In this document: positions 28,131-36,860 of the stretch, in pieces
How positions within the stretch are numbered: the first letter of the stretch is position 1
Layout: each line of letters begins with the position of its first letter
Source: Anaerococcus marasmi
GTDB taxonomy: Bacteria > Bacillota > Clostridia > Tissierellales > Peptoniphilaceae
DNA length: 64,000 nucleotides
Direction: 5' to 3'
Assembly (NCBI RefSeq): GCF_900290195.1
Contig: NZ_OLMF01000004.1
Span: 795,501 to 859,500, forward strand
Translations under genes and position numbers: made by a program
The notes under the pieces: model-generated
The model's input: the letters and a program-made list of their open reading frames with translations, nothing else
Database searches by the model: none
What the model was told of the DNA's origin: nothing

Positions 28131-28138
28131 ACTTTCTC

Positions 28139-28855
28139 CTAAATAATTGAGTTAATTTCCCTAAACATTTCTCTTATTTCATCATTGGTCATTTGTGAAG
28201 AATATTGATATGTATTTTTGCCTTTCGATATAAACGTATAGTTGTCTGCGATATCACTTATAAAATCAAGGTCATGGGTTGAGATTATAAATTTTCTATC
28301 TGTATCTTTAGATACTTTTAGTATTATATTTTGTAAGTTGAGCTTGGCATCTATATCAAGTCCATCAGAAGGCTCATCTAGAATGATTATTTTGCTATCT
28401 GAGCACAGGCAGCACAACAAAGAAGCTTTCTTCTTCTCACCAGTAGATAGGTCTCCTACATTTCTATTTCTAAATTCTTCCATAGATAGTAGCTTGCTAT
28501 AAGTATCGTACAATTCCTTTACCCTTTTGGAATCTATTCCTTTCAATGCTCCGAAATATCTAACATTGTCATAAACCGAATTTCTAAATCTTAGACCCCT
28601 GTCTCCTGATTGCAGGAAGGATATATTATCCCTTGCCCAGATAGGATAGTCCTTAGCTTGGAAAGATGAATGTATTTCTCCGCTTTCGAAATAATAAATT
28701 CCAGATATAATTTTTAGAATAGTAGTCTTACCTGCTCCATTCGGACCAATCAAGGCTAAAATATTATTATTATCGAAATTAATCGTCCATGTAAAATTAT
28801 CTACCGCTAGTCTATTTTTATAATATCTACTTATATTATTTAATGTAATTTCCAT
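28139..28855 (-). CDS. ABC transporter ATP-binding protein
   Basis: A 238-residue nucleotide-binding domain. Walker A is LIGPNGAGKTTILK, the signature is LSTGEKKKASL (Thr in place of the usual Gly of LSGG), Walker B is SKIIILDEPSDGLD, and the switch His is in ISTHDLDF. It is the partner of the ABC-2 permease downstream. Low GC and the next-door IS element suggest a mobile or accessory context. Confidence 0.9.
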   Translation of the reverse strand: MEITLNNISRYYKNRLAVDNFTWTINFDNNNILALIGPNGAGKTTILKIISGIYYFESGEIHSSFQAKDYPIWARDNISFLQSGDRGLRFRNSVYDNVRYFGALKGIDSKRVKELYDTYSKLLSMEEFRNRNVGDLSTGEKKKASLLCCLCSDSKIIILDEPSDGLDIDAKLNLQNIILKVSKDTDRKFIISTHDLDFISDIADNYTFISKGKNTYQYSSQMTNDEIREMFREINSII

Positions 28856-28974
28856 AAGATCTCCATTTTGAAATTATTTTGATCATTTAATGTATGTGAA
28901 TGTATATATTTAAAATATAACTTATAAAAATAATACGATATTATGATAAATATTTCAAATGCATATGTGGATAG

Positions 28975-30275
28975 AGTCCGTATAATTGTGTAAAAAGAAA
29001 AGGTCATTTGAAACCTAAACTAGTACAATGCTTTTAACCAACAAAAACCAACTAGGAGGAACAAATGACCCAATTACACTTTACAATTAATCAAGAAGAA
29101 ATACAAAATTTAATTAATAAATCTGTAGATAATGAAATTGCTAGATCTATCTTAACAAAAGTTTTTAATGAACTTATGGAAAAAGAAAGAGATGAATATT
29201 TAAATAACAAAGCCTATCAAAGGGATTCTAATAGGACTAGCTATCGTAATGGCTACTATGAACGCGACTACACAACTAAAATAAAAACATTAACCTTAAG
29301 AGTGCCTAGAACAAGAGATGGTAAATTCAGGGCACAAGTCTTTTGAAAGATATCAAATAAATGAAAAAGCACTAATTCCAACCATGCTAGAAATGTATAT
29401 TCAAGGAGTATCAACAAGAAAAGTATCCAAAGTAATAGAAAATATGTGCGGCAAGACATATTCTAAATCCTTTGTATCATCCCTAACTAAAGAACTTGAC
29501 GAAGAAGTAAAACTATGGAGAAATAGCGACCTAAGTGCTACTATGTATCCCTACATAATGGTAGATGTAGTATATATAAAAGTAAGGGAAAACAATCGTG
29601 TAGTATCAAAGGCTTGTCATATTGCAATAGGAATAACTGAAAAAGGAAATAGAGAAATCATAGGCTTAGACCTAAGCTCTAGCGAGAGTGAATACTCCCG
29701 GTCAAACTTCTTTGAATATTTAAAATCTAGAGGACTATCTGGACTCAAAATGGTAATATCAGATGCTCACAAAGGGCTAGTAAAAGCAATAAAAGAAACA
29801 ATCATAAATTTAATATGGCAAAGATGTCAGGTACATTTCTTAAGAAATATCCTATCGAAAGCACCAAAGAAAAACACTGAAGAATCTAGGAATGATATCA
29901 AGACTCTGTTTAAAATCCAAGATATAAACTTGGCAAGAAAATTGAAAGATGAAATATTCTTAAAATACGAAAATGAAAAGAAATTTCAAAACTCCTTAAA
30001 CACCTTAGATGAAGGATTTGAAGATGCTTTTGCATATCTAGCTAACGATGTAATTCATAGTAGACTTAGGTCAACAAATTGCTTAGAAAGATTAAATCAA
30101 GAAGTTAGAAGACGAGAAAAAGTCGTTAGAATATTTCCTAACGAAGATTCAGCCATGCGCCTAATAGGCGCAATCCTCATTGATATCAATGAGGATTGGA
30201 TAACATCTTCTAAATTGTATGTTAGAATGAAATAGTAAATATTGTGCTAGTTTAATTTACACAATATTATGGACT
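28975..30275 (+). mobile_element. IS256-family insertion sequence
   Basis: A 1.3-kb element bounded by imperfect terminal inverted repeats: left end AGTCCGTATAATTGTGTAAA, right end (inverted) AGTCCATAATATTGTGTAAA. It contains one mutator-type transposase, interrupted by a frameshift. I found no convincing 8-9 bp target duplication, so one end may have been rearranged after insertion. Confidence 0.85.
29065..30235 (+). pseudogene. IS256-family (mutator-type) transposase, frameshifted
   Basis: About 390 codons in two frames. The first (29065-29346) ends at GKFRAQVF followed by TGA. The second continues in the +1 frame from SFERYQINEKALIPTMLEMY. The expected uninterrupted reading is ..QVFERYQ.., so one extra T in GTCTTTTGAAAG causes the break. 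The DDE elements remain: MVDVVYIKVR (first Asp), VISDAHKGL (second Asp) and NCLERLNQEVRRRE (Glu). A good ribosome site (AGGAGG) precedes the ATG. Inactive unless +1 frameshifting at TTT-TGA occurs. Confidence 0.85.
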
Positions 30276-30649
30276 TGACTTATAATTTATAATATTGTCA
30301 AGAAAATAATTTATCGAATAATTATTTATATTTTCCAATTATCTAATTCACTTAGACAGAATACAACAAATTCATAATTCTACTAACGATATTTTATAGT
30401 TCAAGGACTTTCTATGGATATTATTTCTCTTAACAAGTCATTTGAATTTTCATTCAATCTTTCTTAACTTAAACAGCAAATTCAGTAAGAATGAATTACT
30501 GCTTACCCATGAATAGGTTTATCAGATCCTGTTAGTAAATATGATTATTCGTACACTAATAGTTTCTTTAGTTCCCTAAATTTCTGACTGAATTAATCAC
30601 AGACTACCTTCTTGCTACTTAATGTTCAGTTCGTGAATACATTCATTTT
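30276..30649. other. AT-rich gap, no gene seen
   Basis: The 374 bp between the IS element and the 3' end of the RiPP operon contain no frame with a ribosome site, no clear hairpin-T terminator and none of the composite repeats found elsewhere in the window. Confidence 0.6.
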
Positions 30650-32203
30650 TTATACGTTTAAATCTATAACATGATCAAATTTATCTAACTCCCTAGAATC
30701 ATGTGTTACAACTATCCATAATTTCTCGCTGTTTTTTAGTAAATTAAAAAATACAGTTTTTGATTCATCATCTAGCGCAGAAGTCGGTTCATCAGCAATA
30801 ATAATGTCGGCATCTTTGTTCAAAGCTCTGATAATAGAAAGTTTCTGAAGCTCTCCACCTGATAGATTAGTTATAGTCTCATATTTATTAATATAATCTA
30901 TGTTGAAAGCTCGAAGACTATCTATGACATCTTCATTTATATTGTAATTGAAATTTTCTGATAAAGTCCCAGAGAACAAAAAAGATGACTGAGGTATATA
31001 TGAAACTCTATCAAATATTAATTTCTCTGAAATCTCCTTATACTCTATATCTTCTATGTTTATAGTTCCTCTATAAGTTTTGTATAGACCTGCTAAAATC
31101 TTTAACAAAGTAGATTTCCCGCTGCCGTTTTTACCTACAATAGCGTAAGATTTTCCCATTGAAAATTCCATATTGAAATTATCAATAGTAGTTTTTTTTG
31201 CTGCCTCATATGTAAAACTCAAATCATTAACAGATATTCTTTTAATTTCCCCTTTAATTGATTTTCCTTTTGGATTTTTGCTGTCCATTATAGACTTAAT
31301 TCTTTTAATAATGCTATCACATGCTTTAATCTGAGTAAATGCACCTGTAATAGAGACAATAGGCTCAAAAGAGTAACCAATTAATTCTATACTAGCTATC
31401 ATTAATCCTATGGAAAGCTGTTCCTTATATATCAACCAGGCCCCCAAAGCATAACCTATCAAATGTATTAACAAGGTTGACTTCATTATGGTTCCATTAG
31501 CTACTTGTGCTAAGTTCATTCTACTTTCTCTTGCTATTTCTTGATAATCTATTTTCATCTTCATCTTATTAATCACCATTCCACTAAGTTTAAAAAACTT
31601 CATAATCGCAAATCCATTGGCAAATTCATTTAAGCTGTCACTCATTTCTTTTACCCTTTCTAAATAAGTATTATTTGAATGTTCTATTTTCTTTGAGAAA
31701 GTTATTGTGACCAATGAACTGATTAATACTAAACCTACTAGCAAAATAATAAACAGCTTATGAATTTGAAGTAGACTTATCAAAGATAAAGTTAATAGCG
31801 ACAGATTAGTAATAATATCTAGGATTGACCTTAAATAGTCGCTTTCTATAATATCAAGATCCTTAAGAAAAAAACTATTTATACCTAGCTTCTGTTCTCT
31901 TAAAAAGTTCTCATACATTTGCTCATACCAACCAGTTACTAATTTATTTTTTATTTCTATATTCCTATTTTTAACCCATCTATTATCAACCTTTATATGG
32001 ATAAAGTAAAAAATTGCTTGTAAAATTAGAATTCCTAATGAAATAAATATGAAATGTTTAGACTGATTGAAATTCTTTTTACCAAGATTGTCTATTATAG
32101 CCGACATGGAAAGGCTAAAGCCAATGATTGAAGCAGAATGAATAAATGATACAATTATTGGCTTTAGTAATGTTTTTTTATCAATTAATTTATTTGACTT
32201 CAT
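30650..32203 (-). CDS. ABC exporter, fused membrane and ATP-binding domains
   Basis: A 517-residue half-transporter. Six membrane helices of the type-1 exporter fold occupy residues about 1-300, and the ATPase follows with Walker A IVGKNGSGKSTLLK, Q-loop SYIPQSSFLFSG, signature LSGGELQKLS, Walker B IIIADEPTSALDD and H-loop VTHDSRE. There is no N-terminal C39 peptidase. As the last gene of the radical-SAM/precursor operon, it most likely exports the modified peptide. It overlaps the upstream small membrane gene by 14 bases. Confidence 0.92.
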   Translation of the reverse strand: MKSNKLIDKKTLLKPIIVSFIHSASIIGFSLSMSAIIDNLGKKNFNQSKHFIFISLGILILQAIFYFIHIKVDNRWVKNRNIEIKNKLVTGWYEQMYENFLREQKLGINSFFLKDLDIIESDYLRSILDIITNLSLLTLSLISLLQIHKLFIILLVGLVLISSLVTITFSKKIEHSNNTYLERVKEMSDSLNEFANGFAIMKFFKLSGMVINKMKMKIDYQEIARESRMNLAQVANGTIMKSTLLIHLIGYALGAWLIYKEQLSIGLMIASIELIGYSFEPIVSITGAFTQIKACDSIIKRIKSIMDSKNPKGKSIKGEIKRISVNDLSFTYEAAKKTTIDNFNMEFSMGKSYAIVGKNGSGKSTLLKILAGLYKTYRGTINIEDIEYKEISEKLIFDRVSYIPQSSFLFSGTLSENFNYNINEDVIDSLRAFNIDYINKYETITNLSGGELQKLSIIRALNKDADIIIADEPTSALDDESKTVFFNLLKNSEKLWIVVTHDSRELDKFDHVIDLNV

Positions 32204-32603
32204 TTCTTTGACTCTTTCTACCTGATAAATAGAAAATTATTAAAGTTACGAAGAATGGTAAAAGCAAGTCTCCAATGCCCAGACCTTCAACTGTTCCGAT
32301 TGCAATGTTTTGGGAACCTAAATCTAAGCTATTCTCTACTATGGTTTTGTATCCCCCTCTTCGATAAAATAGATAACTACCAACTCCATAAACTAGAGTA
32401 TAAATGATTGTATCGAGCAAGCTGCAATGAAAATTATAAATTATTCCATCGTTCTTTCCCTTTACTATATATATAGCTCCTAGCAATATAGGCGAGATTG
32501 CTATCACTAAGTATGTAACAAAGTTTAAATTATTTGATAATAGATTCATAAAAAACATTGCTAGTAAGCTAGAAATCAATACTATAATTGATGTTTTTTT
32601 CAT
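32190..32603 (-). CDS. Small polytopic membrane protein of the RiPP operon
   Basis: A protein of about 137 residues with four hydrophobic segments (IIVLISSLLAMFFMNLL, FVTYLVIAISPILLGAIYIV, a middle one, and LLLPFFVTLIIFYLSG). I do not recognise a family. I start it at the ATG at 32603, with AAGGAG six bases upstream, rather than the ATG seven codons earlier that overlaps the previous stop. Its place between a CPBP protease and the exporter suggests an immunity or export accessory role, which is inference. Confidence 0.7.
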   Translation of the reverse strand: MKKTSIIVLISSLLAMFFMNLLSNNLNFVTYLVIAISPILLGAIYIVKGKNDGIIYNFHCSLLDTIIYTLVYGVGSYLFYRRGGYKTIVENSLDLGSQNIAIGTVEGLGIGDLLLPFFVTLIIFYLSGRKSQRNEVK

Positions 32604-32623
32604 ATTATTCTCCTTTTGTATCA

Positions 32624-33298
32624 TTAAATAAGACTACTCGCATAAATATTATATAGCCAATGTATAACGATATTATTTTTTAAGTCTCTAAATTTATAGT
32701 ATATGGCACATAGGAATGCTGTTATAGGTAATCTATAAATTATGTTTTCTAAAAAACCAGCCCCTGAATGTAATACAAATACAAATATTAATCCAGATAT
32801 AACGTGTGCTACTATACTCTTATTTACCATCTTCTCTAATATGAATGTAACTATCCCTCTATATAGAAATTCTTCAGCAATAGATACACTTATATTTTGC
32901 AATATAACAAGATTTAAGAGCTTATCGCTATCGTACCTTTTGGATAAAAGATAAAATATCACTATAGCTATAATTGATTTTAATATAAAATAAAAATCTA
33001 TTTTGATTTTTTTTATACCTAATTCATAGTAGTTAAAGCTATATTCTTTCTTTAAAATATAGATTGGAAAAATTATAAAACCAAGTAATAAAGAAAAAGC
33101 CGAAAAAATAATAACATTTGTATCACTTGCGTTTCTAGTTAAGGTCAATAATAAAACTAAGGATATACCTGTTATTGACATTGAGCCAATTACAATTGTT
33201 ATTAAATCGAAAATTTCTAATTTTTTCTTAACAAAAAAGTTTTTTATTTTTTTTGATATAGTCATATTTTTCAAATGATTTTTATTAGATGTAGTCAT
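32624..33298 (-). CDS. CPBP family intramembrane (CAAX-type) protease
   Basis: A 224-residue membrane protein with the CPBP (Abi) motifs: SIAEEFLYRGIVTFI (EExxxR, motif 1), HVISGLIFVFVLHSG (FxxxH, motif 2) and a late SAM-proximal helix with IVIHWLYNIYASS (HxxxN). About seven helices. Family members in bacteriocin loci give self-immunity or remove leader peptides. Here it lies in the operon after the ABC permease (14-base overlap), so either job on the 28-residue precursor is plausible. Confidence 0.85.
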   Translation of the reverse strand: MTTSNKNHLKNMTISKKIKNFFVKKKLEIFDLITIVIGSMSITGISLVLLLTLTRNASDTNVIIFSAFSLLLGFIIFPIYILKKEYSFNYYELGIKKIKIDFYFILKSIIAIVIFYLLSKRYDSDKLLNLVILQNISVSIAEEFLYRGIVTFILEKMVNKSIVAHVISGLIFVFVLHSGAGFLENIIYRLPITAFLCAIYYKFRDLKNNIVIHWLYNIYASSLI

Positions 33299-34061
33299 TT
33301 TTTATCTTTTTATGTCCAATATATGAAACCACTAGCAATATAATTAAACTCACTCCTATAGATGTCAGTGTAATCTTTAGTACCTGAGAATAATTTATCC
33401 AATCATTAAAGTCTAAAATATTTTGTAAATGATATTTCGGCATCAAATACTTAATTATAGGGATTGAAGATCCTAATATTTGACCATAAAACAAAGCCAC
33501 AGATATAACAATTGTTTGCAAGGTTCTGAAAAATAAGCCTAAAACCAAACTTAAATTCACAAATGCTACCAGTTCAAATACAATTGCTAGCATTGACATC
33601 GCCATGTAAAAACTATATTGGTCAAAGAATTTGCTGGTTATTATACCATCATCCTTTACGAGTAGTTTTAATATCACAATCGCAATTACAATGAATGCCA
33701 CTAAAGTTATTAACAAAGATTCAGTAACAACTCTTTGCTTTGTCCTCAACAACTTAGTTTTTGATTGTAATTTCGGAAAGTACATCATATAATATCCGCT
33801 TTCTAATTCATATGCCAAAGAGTTAGCAGCAATAACTGAATAAAATATATGAAATATACCGATACTTGAAGCCATACCTAAGCATACTGATACCATGGTA
33901 AATATCGAAATTCCTCCAGCTTTATCGTATTCCATTTGGGTAGCCATATCTGTGTAAACGATGCTATAAGCAAATATCAAAGGTACTAAAAGCGTCAAAA
34001 AGGATATGTAAAACTCGGTCCTATGATAATTTTTATATCTTTCTACTTTCAATAACCTCAT
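33285..34061 (-). CDS. ABC transporter permease of the RiPP operon
   Basis: A 258-residue membrane protein with six helices and no catalytic motif. The layout is like lantibiotic-immunity (LanE/G, EpiE-like) permeases: first helix YISFLTLLVPLIFAYSIVY, a loop with ANSLAYELESGYYMM (the typical E-x-x-x-G before helix 2) and a final helix pair. It overlaps the ATPase by four bases. It probably protects the producer or expels the mature product. Confidence 0.8.
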   Translation of the reverse strand: MRLLKVERYKNYHRTEFYISFLTLLVPLIFAYSIVYTDMATQMEYDKAGGISIFTMVSVCLGMASSIGIFHIFYSVIAANSLAYELESGYYMMYFPKLQSKTKLLRTKQRVVTESLLITLVAFIVIAIVILKLLVKDDGIITSKFFDQYSFYMAMSMLAIVFELVAFVNLSLVLGLFFRTLQTIVISVALFYGQILGSSIPIIKYLMPKYHLQNILDFNDWINYSQVLKITLTSIGVSLIILLVVSYIGHKKIKNDYI

Positions 34062-34942
34062 TTTAGCTCCTCATAAAACATATCTACCAATGATCTATCA
34101 TTTGTTTCTATCTCTATTATTTTCATATCATTGTTGATAATACATGAAAGAAAGTCATTTACCAGCTCATCTTCATCTAATAAGCATATTACATTATTAT
34201 CTTCAAATTGGATATTCTTATATCCTGAAAAAACATCTTTTTTTACTTTATCAAGAATCAGCCTAAACTCAATTCTCTTTTTCATAGGACCATCATAAGA
34301 TACAGTACCGTCTTTAATTAAAATAATATGGTCACATATTTCTGCAACATCATCTAAATCATGGCTAGAAAATATTATCGGAACCCCTTCTTTAGCCTTG
34401 TTTGAAATAGCCTTCTTTACTATATCTTTTCCTATTGGATCTAGTCCAAGAAAAGGTTCATCAAGAACGGTAAAGGTTTTTGAAGTTAATAAAGCTTGGG
34501 CAAGTCCAAGCCTCTGTTTCATACCGTATGAATAATCCTTAACTTTCTTCTTTTTAGCATCCTTTAATTCTACTATTTCTAATATTCTATCTATTTCTTC
34601 ATCAAGTTTTTCATTTTCGATTTTTTCATCCAATTGAAGCAATAATTTTAGGTTTTCATAGCCTGTCAAATAGTTTAAAAAATTACTCTCTATTAATACT
34701 CCAAAATCTTTAACAAGTTCATAATTTGACTTTAATTCTTTTCCATTGACCTCAATGGTTCCTTGCTCATAAGGGTGTATTCCAGTTATTGCCTTCAATA
34801 AAGTTGATTTACCAGCACCATTTTTACCAAGTAATCCTATTATTTCTCCTTCTTTAATTTCAAAATTCACATCAGACAATACTTTCTTGCCACAATAGAT
34901 CTTACCAAAATCTATAGCCTTTAAGAAAATAGATTTATTCAT
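34058..34942 (-). CDS. ABC transporter ATP-binding protein of the RiPP operon
   Basis: A 294-residue ATPase: Walker A GLLGKNGAGKSTLLK, signature YSYGMKQRLGLAQALL, Walker B FTVLDEPFLGLDPIG, H-loop SSHDLDD. About 70 further C-terminal residues are typical of BcrA/NatA-type immunity ATPases. It works with the overlapping permease. It is the first gene after the precursor and is separated from it by a hairpin, so it is probably expressed at a lower level than the precursor. Confidence 0.9.
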   Translation of the reverse strand: MNKSIFLKAIDFGKIYCGKKVLSDVNFEIKEGEIIGLLGKNGAGKSTLLKAITGIHPYEQGTIEVNGKELKSNYELVKDFGVLIESNFLNYLTGYENLKLLLQLDEKIENEKLDEEIDRILEIVELKDAKKKKVKDYSYGMKQRLGLAQALLTSKTFTVLDEPFLGLDPIGKDIVKKAISNKAKEGVPIIFSSHDLDDVAEICDHIILIKDGTVSYDGPMKKRIEFRLILDKVKKDVFSGYKNIQFEDNNVICLLDEDELVNDFLSCIINNDMKIIEIETNDRSLVDMFYEELK

Positions 34943-34981
34943 GTCTTTCTCCTAATTTATTTCATTTCCCTTATAAGAAAT

Positions 34982-35020
34982 CTAGGTCCACAAACACCTA
35001 AATTAATTTGTGGACCTAGT
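34982..35020 (-). terminator. Hairpin (attenuator or processing site) after the precursor gene
   Basis: A perfect 13-bp stem, CTAGGTCCACAAA with its exact complement, and a 12-base loop, 13 bases after the precursor stop. The following minus-strand sequence (ATTTCTTATAAGG) is only weakly T-rich, so partial termination or mRNA stabilisation is more likely than full termination. Such hairpins commonly raise precursor over transporter expression in RiPP operons. Confidence 0.75.
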
Positions 35021-35032
35021 ATCTTAATTTAA

Positions 35033-35119
35033 TTATACTCCGAACACTCCAACTGTTACTGGTATCCTCCAAACTTTAAATGTTCCACATCCTTTTTTAT
35101 TATTGCTTGAAAATAACAT
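35033..35119 (-). CDS. 28-residue RiPP precursor peptide (candidate)
   Basis: A 28-codon gene directly downstream of the radical-SAM gene. It has a near-perfect ribosome site (GAGGAGGTGAA, 7 bases before ATG). The peptide starts MLFSSNNKKGCG, continues TFKVW, and ends RIPVTVGVFGV. It has a single Cys (position 11), Lys15 and Trp17 close together, and a hydrophobic glycine-containing C-terminus; a separate long leader is lacking. I cannot match it to a described class: it is not a Cys-rich sactipeptide, not KxxxW streptide-like, and not YydF-like in length. The placement between a SPASM enzyme and an ABC system, the ribosome site and the following hairpin make expression very likely. Confidence 0.8.
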   Translation of the reverse strand: MLFSSNNKKGCGTFKVWRIPVTVGVFGV

Positions 35120-35154
35120 TTGGTTCACCTCCTCTTTTAATAAATTTCCGTATG

Positions 35155-36357
35155 TTAAAGGGAATTAAAAAAGCTACTAAAATAGGCTTTATAAGTCCCA
35201 CAAAGCGGATCAACGCTAGTAATGTTACCATCGGTGCAATACGCTCTATATCGGCATCCCGCACCACACAAGTAGTTATATTGGCATTCTTGGCAACTAT
35301 CTATATCATCTACAGTAAACTCTACTACAGGATTTAATTTGCTTTGATCTAATATATCTTTCAATCTATTTTCTTGAACATTTCCTAATATAAAATCTTT
35401 CTCTAAAAACATATGGCAAGGAGTTACATTTCCATCAGCATCAATACTTATAATGCTCTTTCCAGCACCACATGATTCCCTACACCCTAATTGTCCCTCG
35501 ATTGATGAATCAAGAACTCTAAAGTTTGACTCTTGTGTAATTCTAGATAACTTTTCATAATCTGACTTTTCTAATATGAAATCTGAAAACATCTCATCAT
35601 CTTTACTAACAAATAAGCTTATATTCATAGAAACATTTAAATTATCTACTATTTTCTTATATTCATCTAAGTAATCTATGTTCTTCTTATGTATGGTCAC
35701 AATAATATTAGTAGGTAAATATTTTTGAGCTTCTTTTATATTATCCATTGTTTTATTGAATATTCCTTCATCTCTTATGAAGCATAGGTCTTCTTTATAA
35801 GAATCCAAAGAAAATGATATAAAGTCAATGTAGCTACTTAGTTTCTTCCAGTCAATATTATTAATAGTTCCGTTTGTAATTAGATTTATATTCGATATAG
35901 ATAAATCTTCCTTTGCATACTTCATTATATCTAATATATCCTGTCTCAAAAACGGCTCCCCTCCAGAAATGACTAAGTTATTAACTCCAACTGACTTTAA
36001 TTCATCCAATATATGCTTCATTGATTCTGTATCTAAATCTAATAGACTATTCCTCATATCTTCAAATGAATAGCAGCCTACACAATGTAAATTACATCTG
36101 TGAGTTACATGTAAATACGCTGATTCTATTCCATTTTCTAAATCACTAAAATATCCTCCTTCAATAAGTGCTGCCGTTAATTCTGGATTTTCGAATTTAA
36201 TTTTTTCAATATCACAACCATCTTCTTCAATATTTTTAATTAAATCATATCCATTTTTATTAAGACCAATTATTGAAGACGTAGATGTGTTACCGATTAT
36301 AGGTATACCATTTATTTTCATCCATCTAATGTTATTATTAAGTTTTTCTTTGCTCAT
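35155..36357 (-). CDS. Radical SAM/SPASM peptide-modifying enzyme
   Basis: A 400-residue enzyme predicted to install a radical-chemistry crosslink or epimerisation on the adjacent precursor. Residues about 15-75 look like a PqqD-like precursor-recognition (RRE) domain. The 4Fe-4S/SAM motif is C88-x3-C92-x2-C95 (RCNLHCVGCY), with GGEP at 132-135. The C-terminal SPASM region has cysteines at 292, 296, 314, 355, 358, 364, 368, 374 and 386, enough for two auxiliary clusters. The ATG has GGAGG four bases upstream. It is the first gene of the operon, driven by the promoter at 36516-36544. Confidence 0.93.
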   Translation of the reverse strand: MSKEKLNNNIRWMKINGIPIIGNTSTSSIIGLNKNGYDLIKNIEEDGCDIEKIKFENPELTAALIEGGYFSDLENGIESAYLHVTHRCNLHCVGCYSFEDMRNSLLDLDTESMKHILDELKSVGVNNLVISGGEPFLRQDILDIMKYAKEDLSISNINLITNGTINNIDWKKLSSYIDFISFSLDSYKEDLCFIRDEGIFNKTMDNIKEAQKYLPTNIIVTIHKKNIDYLDEYKKIVDNLNVSMNISLFVSKDDEMFSDFILEKSDYEKLSRITQESNFRVLDSSIEGQLGCRESCGAGKSIISIDADGNVTPCHMFLEKDFILGNVQENRLKDILDQSKLNPVVEFTVDDIDSCQECQYNYLCGAGCRYRAYCTDGNITSVDPLCGTYKAYFSSFFNSL

Positions 36358-36515
36358 TTATCCTCCATCACAAATTGTATAATAAGTATTTATTAGTATA
36401 ATCAATATTTTCAGCATATAACTAGCGATTATGTGCTTTAATTTTTCACTTAATGTTTTATACTATGTTAAGTTCAGATATCATAGTCTATTGTATTCAC
36501 CTTTTACTTATTTTT

Positions 36516-36544
36516 ATAATATATCAAATTAGGGCAAATTTCAA
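36516..36544 (-). promoter_or_regulatory. Promoter of the radical-SAM operon
   Basis: Minus-strand TTGAAA (36539-36544), a spacer of exactly 17, and TATTAT (36516-36521). The -35 box overlaps the left arm of the palindrome at 36541-36562. The predicted leader before the enzyme gene is about 150 nt. Confidence 0.65.
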
Positions 36545-36562
36545 AGGCACATATGCCTTTGA
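36541..36562. promoter_or_regulatory. Palindromic operator candidate between divergent promoters
   Basis: Eight-base arms TCAAAGGC and GCCTTTGA around ACATAT. The left arm covers the -35 of the leftward promoter, and the right arm covers the -35 of the rightward one. This is the only strong inverted repeat in the 355-bp region between enzyme and pheromone genes. It is a natural binding site for the dimeric XRE/TPR regulator encoded next door. Confidence 0.65.
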
Positions 36563-36587
36563 CAATCAAGATATTATTAACTAAGAT
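36559..36587 (+). promoter_or_regulatory. Promoter of the pheromone-like peptide gene
   Basis: Plus-strand TTGACA (36559-36564), 17-base spacer, TAAGAT (36582-36587). The -35 overlaps the right arm of the palindrome. Transcription would start near 36594, about 118 nt before the peptide ORF. Confidence 0.65.
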
Positions 36588-36711
36588 TTATATAAGGCAA
36601 ACCATTAAATATCAAGAAATATAATTAATCTTGTTATTTGTGACTTGTCAAGGAATACTAATCTTTAGGATTAAAATTATTTACGATAAATAAATATTAG
36701 GAGGTGATTTT

Positions 36712-36852
36712 ATAAAAAAGCTTAAGAGATTCTTATTCTTTATTTCTTTATTTGCAATAACTTATATATGCTTTACTAATGTATCCTATGCTATTTATGG
36801 CAACGAAGATGATATAGATATAAAAAGCATTGAATGTTACTCACCGATTTGA
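36712..36852 (+). CDS. Secreted pheromone-like peptide, non-canonical AUA start (candidate)
   Basis: A 46-residue frame with no ATG, GTG or TTG. It is preceded by AGGAGGTGAT (36699-36708), a 10-base perfect match to the 16S anti-Shine-Dalgarno, seven bases before an ATA codon. The product (written from that codon) has a basic start KKLKR, a hydrophobic core FLFFISLFAITYICF and a signal-peptidase-like NVSYA site. The mature tail is IYGNEDDIDIKSIECYSPI. Size and layout recall PapR-type precursors of RRNPP quorum sensing, with the tail as pheromone. It has its own promoter and terminator and converges on the XRE/TPR regulator. An ATG-to-ATA inactivated gene is the alternative. Confidence 0.6.
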   Translation: MKKLKRFLFFISLFAITYICFTNVSYAIYGNEDDIDIKSIECYSPI

Positions 36853-36860
36853 CAAATAAT

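Noticed and set aside
28975-30275. Target-site duplication of the IS256-type element
   Set aside because: The eight or nine bases flanking each end do not match in any register I tried.
35033-36357. Assignment to the YydF/YydG epipeptide or KxxxW streptide class
   Set aside because: The precursor is much shorter than YydF and lacks its WIxxSG-like end; Lys15 and Trp17 are two residues apart, not the KxxxW spacing.
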